Shown here: positions 26,934-35,645 of the stretch, piece by piece | Numbering within the stretch: position 1 is the first letter of the stretch | Layout of the letters: each line of letters begins with the position of its first letter | Source of the DNA: Streptomyces sp. SCSIO 30461 | Lineage (GTDB): Bacteria; Actinomycetota; Actinomycetes; Streptomycetales; Streptomycetaceae | DNA: 64,000 nucleotides | Assembly: GCF_037023745.1 (NCBI RefSeq) | Contig: NZ_CP146101.1 | Span: 248,001 to 312,000 of the forward strand | Reading direction: 5' to 3' | Made by a program: the position numbers and the translations under genes | The notes under the pieces: generated by a model | Databases searched by the model: none | The model's input: only the letters and a program-made list of their open reading frames with translations | What the model was told of the DNA's origin: nothing

Positions 26934-26982
26934 ATGGGTGCCGCCGCGCGGGGACGCGGCGGCACCCATGGCGTGCGATGGG

Positions 26983-28242
26983 TCAGCCGACGATCCGGAG
27001 TTGGCGTGTGTCGGGACCCGCGGACATGTGGCGGCTCTCGGAAGGGGTTTCCGCCACAGATTCACCCCCGTTGACCTGCGGTGTTGCGGGTGTTGCGGGT
27101 GTTGCGGATTCTCCGGGGGGCGGGGGGCAATAGCGGGTCCAGGCGTCGCTGAGGTCTTCCGCGTAGTAGCCCTTCGGGGTGGTGCTGCCGACCCGGATTC
27201 CGCGGGGCTTGATCGTGGTGTTGTCGGGGCGCACGTACTGGCTCAGGAGCTTGGACAGAGCCCGTGCGGTGAGCGGCTTGCTGCTCTGCCCGTCCTCGCT
27301 CAGATCGGACCAGGGGGCGTCATCGAGCTGAAGGAGGACTTCCAGGATGGCGGCTGTGGGCATCCGGTCGACGCCACAGAACACGCGGTCCCGCAGATCG
27401 GTGAGCAGCTTGACGCCGAGGGAGGCTTGGTCGCCTTCGGATGCGGCCTTGATGAGGGCAACGCATGCGGCGCGGGCCCGCTCGGGCCAGTGACCACCGG
27501 CCGCGTCCGCGACGGCGAGCAGCGGTTCCCACACGTCTGCGGGCCGATCGGTGATGCCGTCAGGCATCTGCGGCCACGCTTCCGCGATCTGGTCATGGAT
27601 GGTGTCGGTCCACTCCGCGAGTCTGTCTCGCAGGGCGTTTCCCTGCTTCTCGTGGACGCGGCGTCGGTAGGGCTCGCACTTCTCGTTCGGGGCCTTCTTG
27701 CGCATGCGGATGATGACGGACCTGGTCAGGATGGTGTCGGGCAGAGAACCGAGTCCGGCCATGGCGACCGCGCAGAACGAGTCGAACCATCCCGCTTTCT
27801 GCTCGGAGCCCTCTCCGACGCAACGCAGGGATTTCGCGCCGCGCCGGTAGCCGGAGTTGAGGAACCCGCGGACTTCTTCGTTCCCCCCGGCTTTGGGGCC
27901 GAAGACGGTGTCGATCTCATCGAACAGCAGCGTCGGCGTTCCCGCATCGGCCGCCACCAGCCGGAACAGTGCGTTCGCGGAGGCGTTGACGGTGGTCGCG
28001 GAGCGCGGGGTGAGTGTCTCGATGATCTCCAGCGCGCGTGACTTCCCCGACCCGGGTTCAGGGCTCAGGAAGGCGATGCGTGCGGTGCCGTCGAGTGCGT
28101 CGATCAGGTGGGCGTGTGCGTCCCACAGGGTGACGGCGACGTAGGCGTGTTCGGTGGGGAAGACGTTGAAGCGGCGGTGGAACGCTTCGACCTCATCGAG
28201 CAGTGCGGCGCCGCCAATGGTGGTCTGGTCGGTACTGGTCAT
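26983..28242 (-). CDS. DUF3631-type P-loop ATPase, AICE replication protein
   Basis: 419 residues. Walker A is PEPGSGKSRALE (about 60-72) and Walker B TLLFDEIDTVFGPK (about 107-120); the arginine-finger region LTRSVIIRMRKK follows. The C-terminal DUF3631 region includes LSKLLSQYVRPDNTTIKPRGIR and a GYYAEDLSDAWTRYCP tail found in AICE and phage primase-helicase proteins. It likely works with the prim-pol protein encoded just upstream to start element replication after excision. Its start overlaps the upstream small gene by ATGA. Near its end a GTTGCGGGT triplet repeat (27081-27110) codes for ATPATPATP. Confidence 0.85.
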   Translation of the reverse strand: MTSTDQTTIGGAALLDEVEAFHRRFNVFPTEHAYVAVTLWDAHAHLIDALDGTARIAFLSPEPGSGKSRALEIIETLTPRSATTVNASANALFRLVAADAGTPTLLFDEIDTVFGPKAGGNEEVRGFLNSGYRRGAKSLRCVGEGSEQKAGWFDSFCAVAMAGLGSLPDTILTRSVIIRMRKKAPNEKCEPYRRRVHEKQGNALRDRLAEWTDTIHDQIAEAWPQMPDGITDRPADVWEPLLAVADAAGGHWPERARAACVALIKAASEGDQASLGVKLLTDLRDRVFCGVDRMPTAAILEVLLQLDDAPWSDLSEDGQSSKPLTARALSKLLSQYVRPDNTTIKPRGIRVGSTTPKGYYAEDLSDAWTRYCPPPPGESATPATPATPQVNGGESVAETPSESRHMSAGPDTRQLRIVG

Positions 28243-28616
28243 GCGGCGTTCCTCCCTTCCTGGTCAGTGGTGCGGAGGGGGCAGAGGGCGCGGTGGGCTT
28301 CGTGGTCGGTGATGAGGGCGAGTACGCGGCGATGGCCGATGGCGCTGCGGTCCCGGCCGCACGCGCACTGCGAGGTGGCGGTAGGGGTGGCGCCGCGAGG
28401 TGCTCGGATGTGGAGCCACGCGATAGGGAAGCGTCCATTGCCCGGGGACGTGGCCATGGAGCGCTGGGCGGAGGGAAGGACTGAGAGGACGCCCTGACGG
28501 GCGGCCTCGCTCTGGTCGCATTCGTCAGTCTGGGGTGCGGCGCTGGTAGCGGAGTTGGTCCGGACAGCTGTGTCGGGACGGCATTTGGGCTGCGGGCGGG
28601 GAGTGTGGTTGGTCAT
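28239..28616 (-). CDS. Small AICE protein with Cys-x-Cys motif, unknown function
   Basis: 125 residues from ATG. It overlaps both neighbours by ATGA, so it is translated with the replication genes. A Pro/Thr-rich N-terminus precedes SPGNGRFPIAWLHIRAP and a short Cys pair (TSQCACGRDR), then ALITDHEAHRALCPL. The conserved core may be a small zinc-binding fold; no function known. Confidence 0.75.
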   Translation of the reverse strand: MTNHTPRPQPKCRPDTAVRTNSATSAAPQTDECDQSEAARQGVLSVLPSAQRSMATSPGNGRFPIAWLHIRAPRGATPTATSQCACGRDRSAIGHRRVLALITDHEAHRALCPLRTTDQEGRNAA

Positions 28617-29536
28617 GCCGTCTCCCGGGCGCGGCAGGTACGGGCGGAGTAGGCCAGTGCGTCCCTGATCGTGGCGCGGCACTCGGCTGGCGGCAGTCCG
28701 GCTGCTTCCCCGGCCGCCCCAAATGCCGTCTCTACCGCTTCTTTGGTGATCTCGCCCCAGTCGACGAAGCGTCCGATGGCGATTGTGCGGGTGAGCAGGA
28801 GGTGGTGCCGCTGACCTTCCAGGGCGTTGCGGACCCGTGCGGTCTCGCGTTCCAGCGCCACCGTGGCGCGGCGGGTGGCCCGGCCCGGGACCAGCAGCGG
28901 AGCGGGCGACGCGGGGATGGCAGCCAGGGTGGGTACGGGCTGGAGGAGGTGCAGCAGCCAGTCGGGAAGCTGTGCGGCGGGCGCGGGCTCGGTCACCTGG
29001 TACGGCCCGGCGGGAGTGGTGCTGCCCGCAGCGACGATGTTGCCGCCCCACGCGCGGGTGTCGACGTTCGGCGCCACGGTCTTGGCTGTGGACGGCAGCC
29101 GCACCCCGGCCGGGGAGTGGAAGTACAGGTGCATGCCGCCGCTCGGGGTCCGCACCGCGTACGTAGTTGGCCAAGGCTGTCCGGCGCGCTCGCAGAGCGC
29201 TTGGAAGGACGCCGCGCCGCAAGGCGCGTCCGAACTGCTCTTCGCGCTGCTCTGCTTGGGCACGTCCAGGTCGATGACGATCAGGTCGGAGGGGCCGGTG
29301 GCGATACCGACGTTGAACGCGCCCGCCGCCCATGTCCGGCGGATACGGTCGGAGTCGGTGGTGGCACGCTGCTCCCACTTCACGTGGCCCCGATCGCACG
29401 GGCCGGTACGGGGGCAGGCGGGTTCGCCGTGCAGGGCGGATGCCTTACCGCCGGGGCGGAGCGGGTGGACGCGCCAGCCCCGGGCCGCGGCGTCCAGCGC
29501 CGCGGACAGGAGCGTACGGGGTGGGTGATGGGCCAT
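28613..29536 (-). CDS. Bifunctional DNA primase/polymerase (prim-pol), AICE replicase
   Basis: 307 residues. The prim-pol core is complete: AARGWRVHPLRPGGKASA, the catalytic acidic motif VIDLDVPK (about 84-91), the VRTPSGGMHLYFHSP motif (about 125-139), and WGGNIVAAGS. The C-terminal 90 residues are a helical PriCT-like extension. It would prime and copy DNA at the element origin. ATGA overlap with the next gene. The ATG used (MAHHPPRTL) is the first with conservation; 18 more codons are open upstream. Confidence 0.88.
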   Translation of the reverse strand: MAHHPPRTLLSAALDAAARGWRVHPLRPGGKASALHGEPACPRTGPCDRGHVKWEQRATTDSDRIRRTWAAGAFNVGIATGPSDLIVIDLDVPKQSSAKSSSDAPCGAASFQALCERAGQPWPTTYAVRTPSGGMHLYFHSPAGVRLPSTAKTVAPNVDTRAWGGNIVAAGSTTPAGPYQVTEPAPAAQLPDWLLHLLQPVPTLAAIPASPAPLLVPGRATRRATVALERETARVRNALEGQRHHLLLTRTIAIGRFVDWGEITKEAVETAFGAAGEAAGLPPAECRATIRDALAYSARTCRARETA

Positions 29537-29624
29537 GCTGGATGTCTCCAGTTCTGTGATGAGGACGGAGAAGCCGGGGCGACCGCGCATCTTTGGCGAG
29601 AGCGGGCGGTCGCCCCGGGCGGGT

Positions 29625-30074
29625 CTAGAACGGCGGCTTGTTGTCCGTGGCGGGGTTGCCTGCGGTGTTCCACGGGTCGCCGGTCGGGGCGGCGCCGTTG
29701 CCGCGCTTGCCGTTGATGGTCACGGTGGTGAAGCGCAAGGACGCGCCGATCTCGTCCACTTCGACGGCGAGCATCGAGCGGTTCTCGCCCTCGGGGGTCT
29801 GCCAGTCGTGCTGGCGGATCCGCCCGGACAGCACGACGCGGGAGCCCTTGGTGAGGGACTCGGCGACATGCTCGGCCAAGGCGCGCCAGGCGGAGCAGCG
29901 GAAGAACGTGGAGCTGCCGTCCTTCCACTGGTTCGTCTCGCGGTCGAAGGTGCGCGGGGTGGAGGCGACGGTGAAGCGGGCCAGGGCCTGGCCGGATTCG
30001 AGGAACTTGATCTCGGGGTCGGCGGTCAGGTTGCCGATGATGGTGATCGGGGTCTCTCCGAACGACATCGTCAC
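29625..30074 (-). CDS. ssb: Single-stranded DNA-binding protein
   Basis: 149 residues. OB-fold markers ITIIGNLTADPEIKF, ALARFTVASTPRT and WRALAEHVAESL, and the acidic C-terminal tip DNKPPF that recruits partner proteins, all match bacterial SSB. The Gly/Pro linker is short. The GTG start overlaps the preceding gene stop by 4 bases; an internal ATG two codons later is possible. It is a second SSB for element replication or transfer. Confidence 0.95.
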   Translation of the reverse strand: MTMSFGETPITIIGNLTADPEIKFLESGQALARFTVASTPRTFDRETNQWKDGSSTFFRCSAWRALAEHVAESLTKGSRVVLSGRIRQHDWQTPEGENRSMLAVEVDEIGASLRFTTVTINGKRGNGAAPTGDPWNTAGNPATDNKPPF

Positions 30075-30241
30075 TCGCTTTCGGGCGTGGTGGGCTGGTG
30101 GTCGGCGGTGATGTACAGGCGAGTCCGCCTGGTGTCGCGGGCGGGGTACAGGCGGGGCGGGCCGGTGTCGAACACTTCGGCCAGAGCGGTCTTGATGCGA
30201 TCGGCGTCGTGGTCGTCGCAGATGATGCGGATCTCGAACAC
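30071..30241 (-). CDS. Small AICE protein, unknown function
   Basis: 56 residues from a GTG with AAGGACA upstream (MFEIRIICDD). It has an alternating beta-alpha pattern with HDADRIKTALAEVF, resembling short ferredoxin-like folds, and overlaps ssb by GTGA. Partner of the DNA-replication operon by position only. Confidence 0.65.
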   Translation of the reverse strand: MFEIRIICDDHDADRIKTALAEVFDTGPPRLYPARDTRRTRLYITADHQPTTPESE

Positions 30242-30255
30242 AGGTGTCCTTCGGG

Positions 30256-30537
30256 TCAGAACGGCGGTTCGTCGCTCGCCCACGGGTCGGGGTGGTTCGT
30301 GTGGCGGCGCGGCCAGCGGGGCCGGTGCGGGAGAGGGAGCAGAGTCCAGCGGCGGGTTTCGTCCCAGCAGTGGCAAGGGGCCCAGTCGCTGTCGGCGTAT
30401 TCGCCGGTGTAGTGGTCGCCGTAGGGGTGCTCGATGCCGCCGATGCCCTCGCAGTCGGGGCAGTTCGGGTGGGGTGTGTCGGTGAGGATCAGGGCTTTGC
30501 GGGGCCAGGTCGTGACCTGGATGCGCGGTCGGATCAC
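30256..30537 (-). CDS. Small zinc-binding-like AICE protein
   Basis: 93 residues from GTG with AGGAGG upstream. A CPDCEGIGGIEHPYGDH segment and a later CHCWD give a likely zinc site (DnaJ-like CxxCxGxG half motif). Found in AICE operons between ssb and the Spd-like genes; role unknown. Confidence 0.75.
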   Translation of the reverse strand: MIRPRIQVTTWPRKALILTDTPHPNCPDCEGIGGIEHPYGDHYTGEYADSDWAPCHCWDETRRWTLLPLPHRPRWPRRHTNHPDPWASDEPPF

Positions 30538-30550
30538 GGGGCGCCTCCTG

Positions 30551-31063
30551 TCAGTTGTGCAGGTGGGTGTGGGAGCGGGAGAACGTGCTCCGGGTGTGGG
30601 TGGTGACGTGGGTGTTCTTGGTGACCGGCCCGGTGTAGACCGCCTTGGAGACGCTGCGCTTGGCGCGGGCGAACGCGGCACCAATGGACAAGGCCGCGAA
30701 GGCGATGCCGGAGAGGAGGACGCCCATGCAGATGACGCCGGTGACGCTCATGGAGGCGAATCCCTTCAGCACGAGCCAGACGCCGCAGCCGATGCCGGTG
30801 GTGCCGGCGCCGATGCCGATGGAGGCGATGGCGGTTCCGGCGGCCCAGGCGGGCACGATCCGGTGGTCGTACTGCCAGACCGGCTGCGCGTCCCCGACGC
30901 TCGGCGACTCGGTGGTGTCGCGGTAGGACGTCGGGATGGGCGCCGGGGGCGGTGCGGGCCGGTAGATGTCGTTGATGATGCGGCGGGCTTCGGCGTTGGC
31001 TGCCTCGTCGCTCATGCGCGGCCACCAGTCGGCAGGGGTAGCCGGGGTGTCGGTCTCGCTCAC
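30551..31063 (-). CDS. AICE membrane protein, unknown function
   Basis: 170 residues. After a Pro-rich 70-residue cytoplasmic region there are two transmembrane helices (about 75-100 and 103-128), then a Thr/His-rich tail ending SRSHTHLHN, which could bind metal. Position beside the Spd-like gene suggests a role in plasmid spread, by analogy with Spd proteins; not proven. Confidence 0.72.
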   Translation of the reverse strand: MSETDTPATPADWWPRMSDEAANAEARRIINDIYRPAPPPAPIPTSYRDTTESPSVGDAQPVWQYDHRIVPAWAAGTAIASIGIGAGTTGIGCGVWLVLKGFASMSVTGVICMGVLLSGIAFAALSIGAAFARAKRSVSKAVYTGPVTKNTHVTTHTRSTFSRSHTHLHN

Positions 31064-31083
31064 GGCCGTGCCTCCCTTCGGGG

Positions 31084-31275
31084 TTAGGTGATGTTGGACG
31101 CGGCGTTGATGAGGGCCTGTATCGCGGAGCGGATGGCGGTGGAGGCCCCGGTGTCGGCGGTGAAGAACCCGAAGAGGAACACCACGAGCGCGGCGGCGGG
31201 GCCGACGTAGCGGGAGCGGATGAGGACGAAGGTGATGAGCCCGAAGAGGGCGACGGCGGACAGGGTGACGATCAC
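31084..31275 (-). CDS. Small Spd-like membrane protein
   Basis: 63 residues from GTG (MIVTLSAVALFGL), with two hydrophobic segments, GLITFVLIRSRYVGP and ALVVFLFGFFTADTG. Size and place next to traB match SpdD-type proteins of actinomycete plasmids, which aid intramycelial spread. A longer frame starts at a TTG just after the traB stop and would add a Lys/Asp-rich leader, but I think that leader is the repeat region described next. Confidence 0.65.
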   Translation of the reverse strand: MIVTLSAVALFGLITFVLIRSRYVGPAAALVVFLFGFFTADTGASTAIRSAIQALINAASNIT

Positions 31276-31300
31276 GAGCGGGCCTCCCGGGAACGGCTGG

Positions 31301-31331
31301 CGGGCAGCACCCCGAACCTGGGTGCTGCCCG
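31301..31331 (-). terminator. Hairpin between traB and the Spd-like gene
   Basis: 12-base arms CGGGCAGCACCC and GGGTGCTGCCCG around CGAACCT. It is the first strong hairpin after traB and is followed by the Spd-like gene. Confidence 0.6.
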
Positions 31332-31338
31332 CCGATGG

Positions 31339-31404
31339 CTTGTCGTCTGACTTGTCGTGCGGCTTGTCGCTTGTCTTGTCGCCTTGCTTGTCTTGTCGCT
31401 TGTC
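31339..31404. repeat. Eight copies of CTTGTC, iteron-like
   Basis: CTTGTC occurs at 31339, 31351, 31363, 31370, 31375, 31387, 31392 and 31399, spaced 5, 7 or 12 bases; most are followed by G. As the minus strand it reads GACAAG. It may be a binding array for TraB (clt-like 8-mers) or a regulator. Confidence 0.65.
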
Positions 31405-31488
31405 GCCTCGCAGGTCACAAGCCGTTTCCGACCTCCACCACACCCCGAGGACGGGTGTTCGTGTGGGGCAGGTGACAGGCGACAAGCG

Positions 31489-33603
31489 CTACTCGCCCGA
31501 GGGCGGCCCGGGGGTGTGGTCGCGGTGGACGTAGCGGGCTTTGGTGCCCTCCCCGACCCGCACCGCGGTGCCGTCCTCAGCCCACGCCTTGAGCCATCCC
31601 ACGACCGTCTGCCGGGTCGTGCCGTACTCGTCCGCAAGCGCGCGGGCGATCGCGGACGCCCCGGTGCCGTCCGGCCCGGCCGCGAGGAGCACGGCGAGCG
31701 CGGCCCGCTGCGCGGGACTGTCCTCCTGCTCCTTGCGCAGCGCCGACAGGTTCAACCCTGACGCGGGCGGCGGCGCGCTCGGGTCGGGGGCGGTGGCGAA
31801 CTGGGCGTCGATCTCCTCACGGAACCGGCGCAACAGGTCATCGTCCCCACCCGCCTGCCTGGCCCGGTCGGTGCGGTGGGCGGACAGGTTCAACCCACCC
31901 CCAGCACAGGGCGCGGATTGCTCGGGGCCGGTCGTATCGGGGGTGAGGTCGCGCATCCACGCGGTGCGCTCCGCGTCCCACCGCCGCGCGTAGTCCGCAC
32001 CGGCCGCGTTCACCGACACCGCGTCCAGCCGCGGACGCCGGTCGCTGGTGGCGACGGTGATGTCGCGGATCTGGCTCGGTTTGATCCGCCACGCCTTGAA
32101 CAGCGCCCCGGGGGACTCCGGGGTGCCCATGAACCCGGCGCCCTTGAAAGGCGCCTGATCCACCCGCAAGCCCCGGCGGCCGGGGAACATCTTCGACAGG
32201 TCCATGCCCTCGGTCTCGCCACCGGTCAGGGCAACCTTCACCTTGGCCTCACGCCGGATCATCAGGTTCCCCAGCACACTGCCAGTCGCCCCGAGCGCGG
32301 TGATGATCGTGCGTCCGCCCATGGAGCGGTGCATGCGGATGAACTCCAAGATGCGCTTCGCGAGTTCCTTCATCCGCCGGTCAGTGGACACCAGGATCTC
32401 CGCGCCCTCGTCGATGACCAGCATGATCTGCGGAATCTTCGCGCTCACCGGCAACAGGTCGGTGTCGTGCTTGGCCATCAGCTCCTGGTAGCCGCGCTTG
32501 CGGGCCAGGCCGATGGCGATCGCCGCATCGAGCAGCTTCAACGCCTCCTCATACGTGCCGGCCAGCCAGTCCACACCGGGCTGCACCGGATTCCCGTCCG
32601 CCTGCTTCAGCTCGCCTGCGAGGGCGGGACGTACCCAGGGCAGGCCGGCCGATCCAGCGTTCAGGTCGATCACCCAGGTGAGGACGTCTTCGGCGCGGGC
32701 GAGTCCGGCCAGGATCGTGTGGAGCATGTTCGTCTTGCCCGATCCGGTCGGCCCGACCACGAGCGCGCACTGTTCGCGCAGGTAGGCGAGCACGTCGTCA
32801 CCGTTGGTGCGAAAACCCCAGGGGATGCCGGTCAGGATCGACAGCGGCGTGTAATCCGTGGGGTACTCGCGCGCTTCGGCGAGGACATTGCGGGTGGTGA
32901 CGTCCACGATCGCCCGGCCCTGGTGGGCGCCGGGGCCTACCGCGGCGGTGCAGCCGTGCGGCAGCTTCGCATCAGCGGACAGGGCCGCGGCGTACTGGGC
33001 GATGCGGTCGTAGGTGATGCCGCCCTGCGGTTCGAGATCGAGGGAGTAGCCGTTGCCGGTCTCCCACATCTCCACCGCCAGCACACGCACGGTGATGTTG
33101 CAGATCCGGCGGATCCGCTCCACCCACTCCGCAGCGATCTGACGCCGCTCCGCGCTCATCTCCTGCGCGACCTGGCGCCGCTCCGCGGCCAGGGCCTCTT
33201 CCTCGCGGGCCTCTTCGTACAGGGCGACGGATCGCGCGCCGGCACCCATGCCGACACCGATCGTGGCCAGCGATCCAAGGGCGGCCCAGGAAAGGGGCCC
33301 GGTGGCCATGGCCCACGTGGTCCACCCGGCTCCGACCAGCCACGATGCGGCCTTGAAGGCGAGGGTGCGGCCCGCGTTGCGGACCTTCAGCCCGGCCACG
33401 GTGTGACCGAGGGCTCCGGCCGCGCCGACCGCCATGGCCCACATGGGGGGCATGCCGGTGGCGGCGCCGGTGGTGGCGATGGCCAGGGCTCCGGTGGTCG
33501 CGGACAGGGCGCCGGTCACGGGTCCGTGACCGGCGCTCCAGTCCAGCACCGGGCCACTGTCCGCCTGCCTCTTCTTCTTGTTTGCGGCAGTGGTGGCGGT
33601 CAT
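31489..33603 (-). CDS. traB: TraB/FtsK-SpoIIIE-like DNA translocase, AICE conjugation protein
   Basis: 704 residues. Several N-terminal hydrophobic segments (about 30-130) anchor it; a coiled region (EEAREEEALAAERRQ) follows. The motor has Walker A VVGPTGSGKTNMLH (about 285-297) and Walker B PQIMLVIDEGAEI (about 390). The C-terminus ends in a winged helix (GASAIARALADEYGTTRQTVVGWLKAW), the DNA-recognition part in TraB. In Streptomyces, TraB alone moves double-stranded plasmid DNA between hyphae by binding clt repeats; the CTTGTC array 85 bases past its stop is a candidate. One base separates it from the upstream gene. Confidence 0.93.
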   Translation of the reverse strand: MTATTAANKKKRQADSGPVLDWSAGHGPVTGALSATTGALAIATTGAATGMPPMWAMAVGAAGALGHTVAGLKVRNAGRTLAFKAASWLVGAGWTTWAMATGPLSWAALGSLATIGVGMGAGARSVALYEEAREEEALAAERRQVAQEMSAERRQIAAEWVERIRRICNITVRVLAVEMWETGNGYSLDLEPQGGITYDRIAQYAAALSADAKLPHGCTAAVGPGAHQGRAIVDVTTRNVLAEAREYPTDYTPLSILTGIPWGFRTNGDDVLAYLREQCALVVGPTGSGKTNMLHTILAGLARAEDVLTWVIDLNAGSAGLPWVRPALAGELKQADGNPVQPGVDWLAGTYEEALKLLDAAIAIGLARKRGYQELMAKHDTDLLPVSAKIPQIMLVIDEGAEILVSTDRRMKELAKRILEFIRMHRSMGGRTIITALGATGSVLGNLMIRREAKVKVALTGGETEGMDLSKMFPGRRGLRVDQAPFKGAGFMGTPESPGALFKAWRIKPSQIRDITVATSDRRPRLDAVSVNAAGADYARRWDAERTAWMRDLTPDTTGPEQSAPCAGGGLNLSAHRTDRARQAGGDDDLLRRFREEIDAQFATAPDPSAPPPASGLNLSALRKEQEDSPAQRAALAVLLAAGPDGTGASAIARALADEYGTTRQTVVGWLKAWAEDGTAVRVGEGTKARYVHRDHTPGPPSGE

Positions 33604-33604
33604 G

Positions 33605-35230
33605 TCAGACGTTCCAGCCCTTCTCGGCTTCCGGGCCGTTGCGGGGGTCCTCGTGACGGGCGATGTCCTGCTCGTGGGCCTGGCGGAACAGCGGCCCCAT
33701 GTCCTCTGCGACCGCGACCGCGGACATCAGGGCGCCGAAGATGTCGTTGAAGCCGTCCGCGACTTCCTTCTCCAGCGGGAACTCACTGTCGGCGCGCTCG
33801 GCGAGGGTCTTCATCACGTTCGCGACGCTGGTCAGCGCGGCGGGGAGCCCCTCGACCATGGCGAGGATCTCCATGGCGTCCTCGGGGTCATAGGACTGGG
33901 CGGCCTGCTCCATCTCTGCGGCGTGCTCTTCGAACTGGAACCCGGACACGTGCTCTCCCTCACTGGTTGATGACGTGTGATCGCTGCTGTTCGGGACGGG
34001 CCCGGCCGGGCGCTCCACCCGGTCCCCGAGCCCTTCCGTGGTCTCCTTGGCGGCTTCCTCATCCGCCGTGTCTTCCTCGTCCGCCTGTGCGGCGCGGATG
34101 GCCTTGTCCCGCTCGCCGCGCTGCTCAGCGGCCTTGATGGCCAGATGCCGGAACAGCCACCGCCCGGGGTGCTGGAGCCACTCCCACCCGAGCTTGCGCC
34201 CGAGCGGAGTGGTCAGGCAGCCCAGCAGCCCGACCGGCAGGGCGAGCAGTGCGGCGAGCAGACGACGCCCGTGGAACCGTGCCGCGGAGCGACGCAGCGC
34301 CTTCCGTGCGGCCTGCCGGGCAGGCGCTTTCCGCACGCTCGACCGCCCGGCGGATACCTTCCGCGCGGTGGCCGCATCCCGACGCGCCCGCTGCTTGGCA
34401 ATGGCCGCTTGCTTCACTGCACGCGCCTTCCGGCCTGCACCATTGAGCATCCGTCCCGCCACACCACCCGACCGCCCCCGCGCCCTGCCGGCACCGGGCC
34501 TGTTCGTGCCAGCCTTGGGCTTGCTCGGCTTCGGGGTGTTGCGGCGAGCATCAGCTATGGCGCGCCGGGCCGCGGACGTCTGCTCCCGCTTCTGCGCGCG
34601 GGAGCTCCCAGTCTGCTTCTGCGCCTTACGCAGTGCCTTGACCTGCCCCGCCTTGGACAGCGCACCCGAAGCAGCGCCGCTGCTCTTGAGCCCGGCGGGC
34701 TTGTTCAGGGAGACCGGAGCGCGGTGCTTGCCCGCCCCGGAGCGGCCTTGACCAGCCCCGCCGCGCCCCGAACCGGGGCCCGGTCCGCGCCGCTTCTGAC
34801 CGTGCACCTTTCCCGGTCCGCCAGCGGTACGACCACCGGCTGAACCGGCCTTCCGGCCAGCCGTACTGACTCCGGCGGAACGGTGGCGGGCAGCCTGTTG
34901 GCGGGCCGCGGTACGCGCGGCGGCCCGGCGCGCGGCCTGCCTCGGACGCGGATTGCGACTGCGGTAAGAGGCGAGGGAGCCGAACACGACCATGCCGGTG
35001 GCGGCGACCGCCGCGGCGATCGGCCCGCCGGTTAGACCGGCCGCGGCGATCGTGGAGACGGTCGCGTTCGCACCCGATAGGGCCAGCGGCGCGACCGGCC
35101 AACCCCCGGGCGTGTGCTCCACGCCCGATTCGGGCGGCGTCTTCGTGCTCTGCTCGGGTGTCGTGGGCGGTTCGGGCGGCGGGGTCGGGGCCGCCGGGGC
35201 GGCTACCGGTTCTGTGCTGACTTCGGTCAT
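33605..35230 (-). CDS. Very basic Ala/Arg/Lys-rich AICE membrane protein
   Basis: 541 residues from ATG with GGGAG upstream. Pro/Thr-rich leader, a hydrophobic pair near 55-90, then about 200 residues of histone H1-like Ala/Arg/Lys/Gly sequence, a second hydrophobic segment (LLAALLALPVGLLGCL, about 335) and an acidic C-terminal 150 residues with coiled coil. It could coat or steer DNA at the membrane beside TraB (SpdB-like role); this is inference. It sits directly upstream of traB with one base between. Confidence 0.75.
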   Translation of the reverse strand: MTEVSTEPVAAPAAPTPPPEPPTTPEQSTKTPPESGVEHTPGGWPVAPLALSGANATVSTIAAAGLTGGPIAAAVAATGMVVFGSLASYRSRNPRPRQAARRAAARTAARQQAARHRSAGVSTAGRKAGSAGGRTAGGPGKVHGQKRRGPGPGSGRGGAGQGRSGAGKHRAPVSLNKPAGLKSSGAASGALSKAGQVKALRKAQKQTGSSRAQKREQTSAARRAIADARRNTPKPSKPKAGTNRPGAGRARGRSGGVAGRMLNGAGRKARAVKQAAIAKQRARRDAATARKVSAGRSSVRKAPARQAARKALRRSAARFHGRRLLAALLALPVGLLGCLTTPLGRKLGWEWLQHPGRWLFRHLAIKAAEQRGERDKAIRAAQADEEDTADEEAAKETTEGLGDRVERPAGPVPNSSDHTSSTSEGEHVSGFQFEEHAAEMEQAAQSYDPEDAMEILAMVEGLPAALTSVANVMKTLAERADSEFPLEKEVADGFNDIFGALMSAVAVAEDMGPLFRQAHEQDIARHEDPRNGPEAEKGWNV

Positions 35231-35306
35231 GCTGAAGGCACTCCCTTCGGGAGCAAAGAGGGGCCCGACCAGTGCTGTGGAGGCGTGTGGTCGGGCCCTG
35301 TGGATT

Positions 35307-35645
35307 TCAGGCAGCGCGCTGTTCCTCAAGGTGGATGCAGGTTCCGCACATGCCGGCCGAACGTGGGATGCGGTAGCCGACGTCCAGGCGGCAGTTCGCG
35401 CAGACCTGCTGGGCGGCGTGCGCCTTGCCGAGTGCCGCCCACTTGGCGGGGGTCATCGGCCGCACCGGCAGAGCGCGGTCGATCCGGTAGAGGTAGGCGA
35501 CCAGCGGGCCCCGGCGGCGCCGGGGACGTTCGAGCTGTGCGGCGACGCCTTGGCCCCCTGGTCGTAGTCCGAGGGCGCGGAGTTGGCGGTAGGTGGCGTA
35601 GCCGTCCGGGGCGAGCCGCCACCGGTAGACGGGCAGGGTGCTCAC
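35307..35645 (-). CDS. RRQRL-type zinc-binding mobile-element protein
   Basis: 112 residues from GTG (MSTLPVYRWRLAPDGYAT). The C-terminal CANCRLDVGYRIPRSAGMCGTC forms a clear four-Cys zinc site; the mid part has TYRQLRALGLRPGGQ and PLVAYLYRIDRALPV. Such proteins occur in many AICEs and are of unknown function. Overlaps the upstream gene by GTGA. Confidence 0.8.
   Translation of the reverse strand: MSTLPVYRWRLAPDGYATYRQLRALGLRPGGQGVAAQLERPRRRRGPLVAYLYRIDRALPVRPMTPAKWAALGKAHAAQQVCANCRLDVGYRIPRSAGMCGTCIHLEEQRAA

Noticed and set aside
31276..31485. Extended N-terminus (Lys/Asp-rich) of the Spd-like protein from a TTG start
   Set aside because: The sequence is better explained as a hairpin and CTTGTC repeat array; TTG start with no ribosome site.
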